This document shows, one piece after another, positions 43,179-51,841 of a stretch of 64,000 nucleotides of DNA (positions are counted from its first letter, which is position 1; every line of letters begins with the position of its first letter). The translations under genes and the position numbers were made by a program. Under the pieces are notes generated by a model. It was not told the DNA's origin. It searched no databases and saw nothing but the letters and a program-made list of their open reading frames with translations. The DNA comes from Secundilactobacillus kimchicus JCM 15530 (GTDB lineage Bacteria; Bacillota; Bacilli; Lactobacillales; Lactobacillaceae): contig NZ_AZCX01000003.1 in the NCBI RefSeq assembly GCF_001433995.1, positions 248,001 through 312,000 on the forward strand, in the 5' to 3' direction.

Positions 43179-44459
43179 CTAATCCAATACCTTATAAGCG
43201 GCCAACAACGTCACATCGTCGGTTGCTGCGAGTTGGATCTTTAACTCGGCTAGCTGAGCCTTTGACATAGCGTGCGTAATGACCATCACCTTTGCCCGTT
43301 GTTCGGGACCGTCAGTTTGGACAATTTGTTTGAAACTAGCCCCAATGTTGGTCATAATCTGGGTGAGCTTGAGCATTTGGCCCGGGATGTCAGGCATCGA
43401 CAGGGAAAGGTAGTAGGGGTAAAGAATGTCGGCTGGGTCCGCGTACTGGGTCTGAGTCTGATAGTTATTAAACCCGTTACCAGTCGTGCCTAGTGCGATA
43501 TTTTTGGACTCCGATATAATGTCGCTCAACACACTATTAGCGGTGGGTAGACCACCGGCACCTGGGCCGTAAAATAAAGTTTCTCCCACGGCCTGGCCCG
43601 TTACCATCACAGCATTATTTTCGTTATTAATTGTTGCGAGCGGGTGGTCAGATGGGACCAAAACGGGGGCAACTTCAGCAAAGACACCGTCGTCAATGCG
43701 TTTAGCGACGCCGAGTAGCTTGACGGTGTAACCTAATTCGGCGGCCTGGGTCACGTCATCGAGTTGAACGTTATCGATCCCAGTGACGGCCATTTTATCG
43801 AGGCTAAGTTGGGTGCCGAAGGCAAACTGACTGAGAATGATCATCTTGTAGGCGGCGTCAATGCCGGCCACATCGTTGGTTGGGTCGGCCTCAGCGAAGC
43901 CCAGTTTCTGAGCCTGTTGCAGGGCTTCTTCGTAGGACCGCCCGTGTTGTTGCATCTGGGTCAAAATGTAGTTGGTGGTGCCGTTCACGATTCCTTTAAC
44001 TTCTAAAATATGGTCGGCAGCAAAACTATTCACGATGGTTCGCAAAATAGGAATGCCGCCCGCGACACTCGCTTCATACATGAGGTCAGTGTGGGTATCA
44101 CGCGCGGTGGTGGCCAGTTCCTCGCCGGCGTTCGCAATGAGGTCTTTGTTAGCTGTGACGACGTGCTTGCCAGCTTGTAGTAGTTGGGTAATAATTTCTT
44201 TGGCCGGGTGAATGCCACCCATGACTTCCACCACGATTTGAATCTCGGGGTCGTCCATAATGGCGTTTAAATCACTTGTGAGTTGAATCCCCGTTAAGTC
44301 GACGGTTCGCGGTTTATCGATGTTATGCACCACAATCGTCTTGACGGTCAGGGATCGACCGGTAATATTGGCGATTTTATCCTGGTTGCTGGTCAACATT
44401 TGGAGCACGCCACTGCCGACGGTTCCGAGCCCGACTAATCCGATTTTAATATCTTCCAT
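43179..44459 (-). CDS. hom: Homoserine dehydrogenase
   Basis: A 426-residue enzyme: NAD(P) motif GLVGLGTVGSGVLQML, the family signature EVKGIVNGTTNYILTQM, AFGTQLSLDKMAVTGI and a C-terminal ACT-type domain (YLSLSMPDIPGQMLKLTQIM, about 345-425). It converts aspartate semialdehyde to homoserine for threonine and methionine. No thrB or thrC neighbour lies in the window. A leader with a hairpin terminator precedes it. Confidence 0.96.
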   Translation of the reverse strand: MEDIKIGLVGLGTVGSGVLQMLTSNQDKIANITGRSLTVKTIVVHNIDKPRTVDLTGIQLTSDLNAIMDDPEIQIVVEVMGGIHPAKEIITQLLQAGKHVVTANKDLIANAGEELATTARDTHTDLMYEASVAGGIPILRTIVNSFAADHILEVKGIVNGTTNYILTQMQQHGRSYEEALQQAQKLGFAEADPTNDVAGIDAAYKMIILSQFAFGTQLSLDKMAVTGIDNVQLDDVTQAAELGYTVKLLGVAKRIDDGVFAEVAPVLVPSDHPLATINNENNAVMVTGQAVGETLFYGPGAGGLPTANSVLSDIISESKNIALGTTGNGFNNYQTQTQYADPADILYPYYLSLSMPDIPGQMLKLTQIMTNIGASFKQIVQTDGPEQRAKVMVITHAMSKAQLAELKIQLAATDDVTLLAAYKVLD

Positions 44460-44864
44460 GATAGACTAACCTCTTTCGTTTCAAATAGCATTGAGCTAAG
44501 TATATCAGAAGAGATCAGTATGAGGAAACTATTAGAAATAGAATCGAGAATAGTTTTTACAATCTTATATAGATAATTAGAAATAAAATAAACCACCACA
44601 GAAATTAATCTGTGGTGGTTTGGAAGACTACTTATGCCTTGGTTAGGGGCTTAAGCAGTTGTAGATTGGTTGTGTAGGTTATTTGGTATAGGGTTACTAT
44701 AACGCATTTTAACAGGAAATTCACGTTAAATTTGGAATTTCCAGGCGTAGATAATTTATATTTAATTTATATTATAAGTTAAATCAGAGAATCCGTTAAT
44801 TGCCGAAAGCCATCTTAGCGGGGTGGGCGTGCTATAATCAGTTTAAAAACAAGGGGGAAGCACG
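44460..44864 (-). other. Long spacer between hom and the acetyltransferase: probable leader or small RNA of hom
   Basis: The spacer has 405 bases. On the minus strand, TTAACG-N17-TATAAT (near 44772-44800) starts a transcript that meets an inverted repeat GGAAATTC / GAATTTCC (44715-44742), an 18-codon ORF beginning ATG near 44703 and ending ...QSTTA-stop without a ribosome-binding site, and the terminator at 44584-44622. hom starts 125 bases further on and has a second possible -10 box (TATACT near 44498). It may be an attenuated leader of hom or a separate RNA of about 180 bases. Confidence 0.45.
44584..44622 (-). terminator. Terminator/attenuator upstream of hom
   Basis: AAACCACCACAG / CTGTGGTGGTTT is a perfect 12-base stem with an eight-base loop. 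In the minus direction it is followed by ATTTTATTT, so it acts towards hom. Confidence 0.75.
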
Positions 44865-45302
44865 ATGATCATCCGTGAGTTAACAGCGGCAGATAGGCCA
44901 GCGGTTGCCGACATTTATTTAGTAGACCGACAACGTTTTTTCCCTTGGGTGGCACAGCCGGAATTAGCTGATTTTGAGCGCGATTCCAATCATGAACTAG
45001 TGCTCGTGGCTGAAATTGATGGTGAAATTGCCGGGTTTATTTCCTTTTACCGGTTGGAAAACTTTATTCATCTACTCTTTGTGAGTCCGAAACATCAACG
45101 TTGCGGCGTTGGTCATGCCCTGATTGAGGCCATGCGTCAGCAAGCCACCGCACCTATGACGCTGAAGTGTGTGACGACAAATGAAAACGCCCTAATTTTT
45201 TACCGGCGTGAGGGCTTTGAGATTATTCGTGAAGACCGGTTCGCTGTCCCAAACAACTATACGTTGAAGGACACGCATGAGGAACGGTATTGGTATCGGT
45301 AG
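44865..45302 (+). CDS. GNAT-family N-acetyltransferase
   Basis: A 145-residue GNAT protein: the acetyl-CoA site SPKHQRCGVGHALIEAMRQ (about residues 83-101) and the late NENALIFYRREGFEIIRED block are typical. The acceptor substrate is unknown. The ATG follows AAGGGGGAAG, and an extended -10 (GCTATAAT, 44831-44838) precedes it. It is convergent with and directly abuts the next gene. Confidence 0.85.
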   Translation: MIIRELTAADRPAVADIYLVDRQRFFPWVAQPELADFERDSNHELVLVAEIDGEIAGFISFYRLENFIHLLFVSPKHQRCGVGHALIEAMRQQATAPMTLKCVTTNENALIFYRREGFEIIREDRFAVPNNYTLKDTHEERYWYR

Positions 45303-45593
45303 TTAATGATTTAGGTCTGCTAGTGGGGCCGATACAAACTTTTTATTAAACATGACGCGGCCAAGCTGGTATTCATCCGTGTTGAACGTCATGCGTTGGC
45401 CGTCCTTATCCTCCAAGGTGAACGTCGTCGCTCGATTGTATTTGGCAAAATTCTTACGAACATACAGTGATCCGTACGCGGAACGGTTCGGTTCACGATC
45501 GGCGTGAACGTATAAAATATCGCGAAGAATCATCGCCTCGGTTGAATCGGGATGGTTGATTGTCACTAAAATGCGGCGGTATCGTTTGACCAT
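45303..45593 (-). CDS. Small basic protein, unknown
   Basis: A 96-residue protein starting MVKRYRRILVTINHPDSTEA with AAAGGAGG eight bases upstream; a longer in-frame start at 45617 would contain that site and is rejected. Its tail TFNTDEYQLGRVMFNKKFVS is beta-rich. There is no membrane segment, cysteine or recognised family. Its stop codon abuts the acetyltransferase stop codon. Confidence 0.65.
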   Translation of the reverse strand: MVKRYRRILVTINHPDSTEAMILRDILYVHADREPNRSAYGSLYVRKNFAKYNRATTFTLEDKDGQRMTFNTDEYQLGRVMFNKKFVSAPLADLNH

Positions 45594-45749
45594 AGCGGCC
45601 TCCTTTCTGGAAAACACTGATATTGTAGCATAACGCAGGGTGGTTGGTTAGACTGCTTAGTTGTCACGCGAATAATGGTGTGATGGAAAAATAGCCAGCG
45701 AGCCTATTTTTGATTAGGCCGTCGCCAGCAAATTTGATTTTATTTCACG

Positions 45750-45813
45750 AAAATGGCGTTTTGATAGAATAGAAATCTAAAAATCGATTTCTAATTCGTC
45801 AAAACGCCATTTT
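45750..45813. repeat. Long perfect-armed inverted repeat
   Basis: AAAATGGCGTTTTGA (45750-45764) and TCAAAACGCCATTTT (45799-45813) are complementary, with TAGAAATC (45770-45777) and GATTTCTA (45786-45793) nested inside. The stem can reach about 25-30 bases. It stands between the 45832-46104 gene and the 45303-45593 gene and could be a terminator (T-run weak) or a MITE-like palindrome. Confidence 0.7.
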
Positions 45814-45831
45814 TGATGTTGCTATTTCTGA

Positions 45832-46104
45832 TTATTCTGCCAACTGTTTAGGAACGGCCCGTCCGCGGTGGTGATGATGGTGACCGCCTTCTTGTTGGAG
45901 CATTAGTTGCTTTGTGCGCTCCCGTTCAATTTGGAGTTGTTTTTTGAGGTTTCGGGTGCGGGCTCGGCTGGCAATCCATACCGCAACGGGGACGGTAGCC
46001 ACAGCAACAGTAGCCGGAATTAGCCAGGGGTTGACCTCGACGATGGCAGTGCCATCTTGAACTAAGTCATCAAGTAAATTCAATGCAACTTTCTTCTTAG
46101 ACAT
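45832..46104 (-). CDS. Small single-pass membrane protein with a His run
   Basis: A 90-residue protein: an N-terminal basic start, one membrane helix (PWLIPATVAVATVPVAVWIA, about residues 26-46), then a long basic, coiled-coil-like segment (LKKQLQIERERTKQLMLQQE) and a tail GGHHHHHRGRAVPKQLAE with five histidines. The His run suggests metal binding, but nothing else supports that. An ATG with AAGGAGC upstream supports expression. Family not recognised. Confidence 0.6.
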   Translation of the reverse strand: MSKKKVALNLLDDLVQDGTAIVEVNPWLIPATVAVATVPVAVWIASRARTRNLKKQLQIERERTKQLMLQQEGGHHHHHRGRAVPKQLAE

Positions 46105-46174
46105 TAAAAATCACGCTCCTTTTCTCCATGATACCTTAAAAACGGTTAATTGACTGCGGATTAATCCTAAAATT

Positions 46175-47320
46175 TTAAAGCTTGAGCTGTTGCTCATCAG
46201 TGGAAAGTGGGAATCCTTTTTTGAAGGTTGTTCGCAGGAAATGCAAGAGTGGCGGGGTGACCTTTAATTCGTCTAAGTCAGCAAGAGAGAAGGTATACCG
46301 GATGGCCCTTTCGTCGCCAGCAATTACTTTTTGCACCCACTTTGGCTCACGAATAAGTTCGCGCCCCAACGCTGCAAATTGGACGCCGTCGCTCATGAGC
46401 TGTTCCACTTGCGACGGGGTGGCCAAGTGACCGACTACCATGAGTGGCAAGTCGTCAGCGACAACGGCTTGGATTTTTTGGAAAATCGGCGTGGCCTCTG
46501 ATCGGTCAACGATGGATCCCGCCCAGGCATCGGCAAGTGAGATGTGGAGGTAGTCAATTGGTTTATAGTTGAGGAGTTTGATTAATTCAAGGGTGTCTGC
46601 CAAGCGAATGCCGGGTTCTTCCCGTTCTTCAGGAGAAATCCGGTACCCAAGAATAAACGGCCGATCCGCCTTGGCAATGACATTGGCGCAAGCATCGACG
46701 ACGGCGAGGGGGAAGGTCATGCGTTTTGACAGCGACCCGCCAAACCGGTCCGTGCGGCGATTGGAATGTGGGCTGAAGAACTGCTGCATGAGATACGTAT
46801 TGGCACCGTGGAGTTCGACCCCATCAAAGCCGGCGTCAATCGCGAGTTGCGTTGCATTGGCGAAATCCTGAATGGTCTGTTCAACTTCAGCGGTTGTTAA
46901 TGCCCTCGGCGTCTCGGCATTTGGCCGTAACGGGGCTACCGCACTAGCCGAGACGGGTTGCTGGCCACGTAAAACCGCTGTTGAGGTCATTCGCCCAGCG
47001 CTGAAGACTTGTAAAATGGCCTTGGTGGGCCCGGCTTTGATCCCCTGAGCCAGCCGACTTAAGCCAGGTAGCATGGACCGGTCAGCAGCACTTAACTCAC
47101 CTTCGTATCCTTTACCAAGGGGGTTCACGTAGGCGCAGCCCGTAATCAACATCCCCACGCCACCCGCGCGTAACCGGTAATAGTCAATTTCGTCGTTGGT
47201 GATGGTACCGTCTTCGAAGCTGGATTGCTCAGTCATGGGTGACATGGCGACCCGGTTAGCGATGGTGACGCCGTTGCGTAGCGTGTACGGTTCTAGAAAT
47301 TGATAAGTCAAAGTGATCAT
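46175..47320 (-). CDS. NADH:flavin oxidoreductase, old yellow enzyme family
   Basis: A 381-residue TIM-barrel flavoprotein: RVAMSPMTEQSSFEDGTITN, the FMN/substrate region FDGVELHGANTYLMQQFFSP followed by NRRTDRFGGS, and LVVGHLATPSQVEQLMSDG near the C-terminus. It should reduce enals, enones or nitro compounds with NAD(P)H. No Fe-S domain follows, so it is the short, YqiG/NemA-like form rather than dienoyl-CoA reductase. The ATG at 47320 sits close to its AAGGG site and a TTG four codons on is possible. Confidence 0.88.
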   Translation of the reverse strand: MITLTYQFLEPYTLRNGVTIANRVAMSPMTEQSSFEDGTITNDEIDYYRLRAGGVGMLITGCAYVNPLGKGYEGELSAADRSMLPGLSRLAQGIKAGPTKAILQVFSAGRMTSTAVLRGQQPVSASAVAPLRPNAETPRALTTAEVEQTIQDFANATQLAIDAGFDGVELHGANTYLMQQFFSPHSNRRTDRFGGSLSKRMTFPLAVVDACANVIAKADRPFILGYRISPEEREEPGIRLADTLELIKLLNYKPIDYLHISLADAWAGSIVDRSEATPIFQKIQAVVADDLPLMVVGHLATPSQVEQLMSDGVQFAALGRELIREPKWVQKVIAGDERAIRYTFSLADLDELKVTPPLLHFLRTTFKKGFPLSTDEQQLKL

Positions 47321-47388
47321 ATCCCTTCTATGTTGTTTTCCTTAACTATAGTCGTCTTATTGGGGGATTTCAGGATTATCATAACAAA

Positions 47389-47414
47389 AACCCGTAAACC
47401 TCGGCTTACGGGTT
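47389..47414 (-). terminator. Terminator after the secreted protein gene
   Basis: AACCCGTAA / TTACGGGTT stem, followed on the minus strand by TTTTGTT. Confidence 0.8.
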
Positions 47415-47418
47415 GATG

Positions 47419-48762
47419 TCAATATTGATGCCAGAGACTTTCTGGTGAATAGAGTATTTTTAACGTGTTACTGTCAGCTGTGGCGGATCCTTGACTTACA
47501 GGATATGGCGGTAATATGTTTTTTGATTGGCCACCAATGCCGCGGCGGAAGTAAATCTTTATTGGCGTTTGGTCAGACAACAGCCCTGCGTAAAAGTTTT
47601 GTTGCCATTTACCATTGACATAGGTGAAATCTGTAAAACTGATCGGCATGTTAGTGTCAATGTAACGGTAATGGGTCGCTTTCTTTGTATCAACAGTTAA
47701 CGTTGTTCTTGTTGGGTCTGTTAATCCATAGGCGATCCCAGAACGGTACTGAAATCGATTGGGAAATTTCAAAATGTTGGTGGTTTTAATGTAGGCCAGA
47801 TTGAGCCCGTTTTGGACAACCGATAACGAGCCCTTTTTAAGGGTGTAGATTTTATCCGCTCGATTGTACGGGTAGCGTCGCATCAAGCTATAGCTTGGTA
47901 AAACGTAACTGACTGGGGTATAGATGATGTCGCCCGTTGGCCCGGGTTGAGTGGTTGAATCGTAACTTTTGCTGCTCTTAGCAGTGGCTGCATCGTAGAA
48001 TGCCTGAAAGCTGCCGGCACTATACCACTCATTTCCGGAAACATCGTAGCCAGTTCCGATATCGTCATAGTGGTTGTCCATATATTCAACAAAAGGAATC
48101 ATTGTGAGGGATTTTGTGGAAGCGACTGGTCGCATCACGATTCTAAAGTTTTGCCAGCCCTTGTAAGAAGCGGTCAATGTTCCAGTTCCAGTGATGCCTT
48201 CTGCTTTGTTGGTCGCTTTAATAAAAGCTACAACTTTATTGATTTGGGCGGTTGTTGGTTTCTTAGCAAATGACGCATATGAAGATATACCAGTCAGGTT
48301 TGGTTTCGCATAGGTATAATTTTCTGCCGAGTTTACTTTGTTCCAATCTTTTTTGGCGATACTGCTGTAAAGAACGTTAACGTCGCTATTTTGAACGTAT
48401 GATGCAGTGGGATTTTTCCCACTAGTTAAGTAACCTCGCCAGACATAACCATTTGCGTGACCATTACTGATCTGATAGTATACGCCCTTTTTTTGACCGG
48501 ATTGTAAAATAACCGTTTGGATTCGGCTCCATGTTGTTCGTGGATAGTTTTTCATATTATGTAACCGCTTGGTATGTGAAAGATTCCATAGGTATACATT
48601 TGTACCACGATTCTTTTGATGAAAGTCAGGAAATGGGAATTCCTGTTTGACGCGTTTGACGACGCGATAAGAAGCCGATGCGTCTGGAACCTGGGTGATT
48701 CCGTAGGCGATTCCCAAGCCGATTAGTAGTGCAAGACTACCCTTTATAAGTTTTCTTTTCAT
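47419..48762 (-). CDS. Secreted lactobacillar surface-type protein, unknown function
   Basis: A 447-residue protein from the ATG at 48762, with an AAGGGGG site; in-frame codons up to 48852 are not supported. It has a signal peptide (MKRKLIKGSLALLIGLGIAY, cleavage near SASY), then a short SH3-like unit with VYYQISNGHANGYVWRGYLT (about 95-115), and a C-terminal Ser/Tyr-rich beta domain. Lactobacilli encode many such proteins with YVWRGYL repeats thought to bind the cell surface. No enzymatic motif is visible. Confidence 0.65.
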   Translation of the reverse strand: MKRKLIKGSLALLIGLGIAYGITQVPDASASYRVVKRVKQEFPFPDFHQKNRGTNVYLWNLSHTKRLHNMKNYPRTTWSRIQTVILQSGQKKGVYYQISNGHANGYVWRGYLTSGKNPTASYVQNSDVNVLYSSIAKKDWNKVNSAENYTYAKPNLTGISSYASFAKKPTTAQINKVVAFIKATNKAEGITGTGTLTASYKGWQNFRIVMRPVASTKSLTMIPFVEYMDNHYDDIGTGYDVSGNEWYSAGSFQAFYDAATAKSSKSYDSTTQPGPTGDIIYTPVSYVLPSYSLMRRYPYNRADKIYTLKKGSLSVVQNGLNLAYIKTTNILKFPNRFQYRSGIAYGLTDPTRTTLTVDTKKATHYRYIDTNMPISFTDFTYVNGKWQQNFYAGLLSDQTPIKIYFRRGIGGQSKNILPPYPVSQGSATADSNTLKILYSPESLWHQY

Positions 48763-48867
48763 GATGAACCCCCTTAATGAACTTAGCTTAACATAAGTTA
48801 TTAAGAGGGACAATTTGCAAAGGGGCTTCAATTTGGTAAACGATACGTCCAATCCCTAGAATTTCGG

Positions 48868-48873
48868 TATAAT
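48868..48873 (+). promoter_or_regulatory. -10 box six bases before the metallophosphoesterase ATG
   Basis: TATAAT (48868-48873) lies six bases before the ATG at 48880, so the transcript would start at or very near the ATG. No ribosome-binding site is present. It suggests a leaderless message. No convincing -35 box is present. Confidence 0.5.
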
Positions 48874-48879
48874 AGCTAT

Positions 48880-50364
48880 ATGATATCTGAAAAAACAACA
48901 CAAAAGCAACTATCATTGCTCCACCAAACCTGGCCCCTCCACGGGCAGATGACCGTTATTAAAAACGGGGTCTTTTCACGACCAGAGCCGACGTTTCGGG
49001 CCCCAGCTGAAAAAATTCACCGCGGATTGGTCTTTTCCTATCAGGGGAAGCTTTTTCGGGAAGGCTGGCTATGGGCGATTTCGGACGGCCGCTATATTCC
49101 GTATCAGCGGGTCCGAGGGCACCTACCACGATCGGTTCGCAAACGCCGGGTCGGTGGGGTTAACTGGTACCGCGCTGGCCGCGTTCTTGATACGGCCGCC
49201 AAGCAACCACTCGCGGGCATTTGGCCCTACAGCTCTGAACGGCACGTGGCTGATCGTGGTCAGTCGATGACAGTGGAAGCGGTAAGGCCGCTTCTGCCCA
49301 CCAAAGTTGAGCAACGCGAGCTTCAGCGCGTGAAACAAGCCATCGCCCGGGTTCAACAACCGGACAGCGTCGTGATTGCCCACCTGACGGACACCCATTT
49401 TAGTTCCTATGCTAGCCCGTCGACCGCTCGTAGTTTGCACTATCTCAAGACTGTTAGCTATTACGCCAAGGATACGGCGCTAGACTTGATCGTCCACAAT
49501 GGGGACCTGACTGATGGGGTCGTGGATAAACGCTATGAACTGACGGACATGAAACAGGCGGTGGCGGCTTTGCAACTGAGCCAGCGTCCGGTCCTAATCA
49601 GTCAGGGGAACCATGACGATAATTCGGGATACGCTAGAGACGTTGACAGTCAGTTCTACGATCAGGTTATCACTAACCCGGAAGCTAACCAGATTAAAGG
49701 GGCCACTTTTGCGGGGCTGTTAGATAACCGACTGGTGACAAATGCCAATCACGCGGTCTACGGTCGCTATAAAGTCCCAGATTCGCCGGTTAATGTGATT
49801 ATCTTAGACGGTTTTGACCAACCGGATGACTTGCCAGGATACCGTTCCCGGTACGATTTCCGTCACGGTTGGACGCATTTTTCGCCAGCCCAACAAACCT
49901 GGCTACGAGAAACGTTAACGGCGTTACCTGACGATGAGATGGCCTTAGTTTTTACCCACATTATGCCCCACGGACTGCCGTTCGACCGGCATGGGAACTA
50001 CAACGAATTTGCGGCCACTAATCAGCGTGGTGGCGCGGATGAGGGGGACGCGATCCGGGCTATTTTGCGGCAGTATCAACAGCGTACGGGTAACCTCATC
50101 GCAGTAGTGGCCGGCCATACGCACATTGACGACTACGCCTACCAAGACGGAATCAACTGGATTGTTAGTACGTGCGCCATCACAGACCGGGGGCTTGGTC
50201 GCTTGAAACGGCGATTTAACACCCGCTATGAACAGGCGTGGGATGTTTTTTCAGTCAATCCAAGTACCCGGGAACTGTACCGAATTCGCTACGGGTACCA
50301 TAACCGCAGGGGGTTCTTGGGCCGGGTGCACTGGCGTGGATTTAAGGGGAAATTTACATTTTAA
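48880..50364 (+). CDS. Metallophosphoesterase (calcineurin-like)
   Basis: A 494-residue protein. The N-terminal 160 residues contain a lactobacillar SH3-like element (FSYQGKLFREGWLWAISDGR) and the catalytic half has the five metallophosphoesterase blocks: IAHLTDTHFSS, VHNGDLTDG, ISQGNHDDN, VFTHIMPHG and VAGHTHIDDY. It is a di-metal phosphatase or nuclease; substrate unknown. There is no signal peptide. The start may be the leaderless ATG at 48880; the next in-frame ATG at 48949 also lacks a site. Confidence 0.85.
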   Translation: MISEKTTQKQLSLLHQTWPLHGQMTVIKNGVFSRPEPTFRAPAEKIHRGLVFSYQGKLFREGWLWAISDGRYIPYQRVRGHLPRSVRKRRVGGVNWYRAGRVLDTAAKQPLAGIWPYSSERHVADRGQSMTVEAVRPLLPTKVEQRELQRVKQAIARVQQPDSVVIAHLTDTHFSSYASPSTARSLHYLKTVSYYAKDTALDLIVHNGDLTDGVVDKRYELTDMKQAVAALQLSQRPVLISQGNHDDNSGYARDVDSQFYDQVITNPEANQIKGATFAGLLDNRLVTNANHAVYGRYKVPDSPVNVIILDGFDQPDDLPGYRSRYDFRHGWTHFSPAQQTWLRETLTALPDDEMALVFTHIMPHGLPFDRHGNYNEFAATNQRGGADEGDAIRAILRQYQQRTGNLIAVVAGHTHIDDYAYQDGINWIVSTCAITDRGLGRLKRRFNTRYEQAWDVFSVNPSTRELYRIRYGYHNRRGFLGRVHWRGFKGKFTF

Positions 50365-50369
50365 AGACA

Positions 50370-50411
50370 AAAAAGTTCTGATCTGGCCGCGACCTGATTA
50401 GAACTTTTTTG
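50370..50411 (+). terminator. Terminator after the metallophosphoesterase
   Basis: AAAAAGTTCTGATC pairs with TGATTAGAACTTTTTT, leaving an 11-base loop. Confidence 0.85.
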
Positions 50412-50430
50412 GTTTGGAAAGGGGTTGGAG

Positions 50431-50446
50431 TGTTTCACGTGAAACA
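50431..50446. promoter_or_regulatory. parS: parS site, perfect
   Basis: TGTTTCACGTGAAACA, an exact match to the Spo0J/ParB consensus in a spacer. Confidence 0.95.
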
Positions 50447-50583
50447 AGATTAAGTTGGTTTTCCCAAGGTGTTAAATGAGTTAAATGTCACAAATAGACA
50501 GAATCCAACAATACGAAACGGCCACAAAGGTTAGCGAATAATGAGACCGGTGCTCCCTGCTGACGTTTTGCTGTCTGCATATT

Positions 50584-51747
50584 CTATTGTTTAATAATTA
50601 TGCGGCTTATGTAGAGTGCTAGTAGCGTCGCTATGACCGCGCTAGTCCCCACAGCTAGAAAAGATAAATTTTGATAGAGAACGCCACCTAGCGATGACCC
50701 TACGGTTAGGCCAAGATAAAGAAACGAACTATTCAAGGACGTCATCGTTGTGCGGCTTTCAGTCAGTACCGTTGCGTTGTGGGTTGTTAGTTGTGGTGCG
50801 CCGATCCCTTGAGCAAATGCAAGCACGGCCAACGCAAGTACGAAGGCCACCAATCCAGATGCAATGCCAAGACCTAAGTAGGCTAGAATGCTGATGATTC
50901 CTGCAACTGTCACTGCTCGCCTCATGCCCAGATAATTACCAATCCAGCCACCAGTAAAACTGCTAATGAAATTGCTAACCCCATACGCGACAAACACCAG
51001 ACCAGTCGCTCCGACCGAAAGCGAAAACTGTGTTTCTACATAGAGGCCGAGGTAAGTGTATACCGCGTAGAAGCCATACATCCACAGTAACATCGCCACT
51101 AATCCTAACCACGCGCGCCGATTTTTCAATATTCTGACATAATGTTGTAGTGGATTAGTAGAAATGACGTTTGACCGATTGTCACGAGTAACCAGAAAGG
51201 CGATAAGCACGACTGAAACAAAAGCAAGTTCCGCTGAAACAAAGAAGGTCCATTTCCAGCTTAACCAGTCAGCGATAAAGGAACCAGTTGGTACGCCGAT
51301 GGCAATCGATAAGGATAATGCTGACATCACGATACCCATAATTTTCCCAACAAGCTGACGGCTGAATTGACTACCTATGTAGGCGTAAACATTCGGTGTA
51401 AACATGGCAGCGCCCAGCCCGGCCAAGGCACGATATGCCCAGAATTGATAAAGCGAGGTTGCAGTGCCGCATAAAGCGGTTGCTAACATAAATAGGCTGA
51501 GTCCGAGCAGAATCATTTGCTTACGCGGCCATCGTTCTGAGAATGGTGCAATGATCGGCGCCCCTACTGCGTAACAGACGGCATACATCGTGACACCAAA
51601 GCCGATTTGTGTTACTGAACTGTGCAGCTCAGTAGCTATAGTCGCCAACAGCGGCGAAATAATGAATGAGTCTAATCCAACAATGAAAACGGCAATGAAG
51701 AAGCCGAACACGACTAATTTTTGCTTAACTGATAATCTGTCTGACAT
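50584..51747 (-). CDS. MFS transporter (drug efflux, AraJ/YdhP-like)
   Basis: A 387-residue, 12-helix MFS protein: first helix VFGFFIAVFIVGLDSFIISPLL, motif A APFSERWPRKQMILLG and GVPTGSFIADWLSWKW. It looks like the 14-12 TMS drug:H+ antiporters and arabinose-efflux relatives. It lies 94 bases after an ArsR-type regulator on the same strand, the usual layout of inducible efflux. The substrate is unknown. The spacer holds the inverted repeat at 51809-51836. Confidence 0.85.
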   Translation of the reverse strand: MSDRLSVKQKLVVFGFFIAVFIVGLDSFIISPLLATIATELHSSVTQIGFGVTMYAVCYAVGAPIIAPFSERWPRKQMILLGLSLFMLATALCGTATSLYQFWAYRALAGLGAAMFTPNVYAYIGSQFSRQLVGKIMGIVMSALSLSIAIGVPTGSFIADWLSWKWTFFVSAELAFVSVVLIAFLVTRDNRSNVISTNPLQHYVRILKNRRAWLGLVAMLLWMYGFYAVYTYLGLYVETQFSLSVGATGLVFVAYGVSNFISSFTGGWIGNYLGMRRAVTVAGIISILAYLGLGIASGLVAFVLALAVLAFAQGIGAPQLTTHNATVLTESRTTMTSLNSSFLYLGLTVGSSLGGVLYQNLSFLAVGTSAVIATLLALYISRIIIKQ

Positions 51748-51808
51748 GAATATCCCTCCATACTTGTTTCTGTATTTCCAAAGATTTAGAAATAAAATCT
51801 AAAAATAT

Positions 51809-51836
51809 TGACGCCTGTCGTCAAATACAGACGTCA
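51809..51836. promoter_or_regulatory. Inverted repeat between arsR-type gene and MFS gene
   Basis: TGACGCCTGT (51809-51818) and ACAGACGTCA (51827-51836) are complementary except one base. On the minus strand it follows the regulator's stop codon and is trailed by A/T-rich sequence, so it may be a weak terminator or an operator. Confidence 0.5.
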
Positions 51837-51841
51837 TTAAA

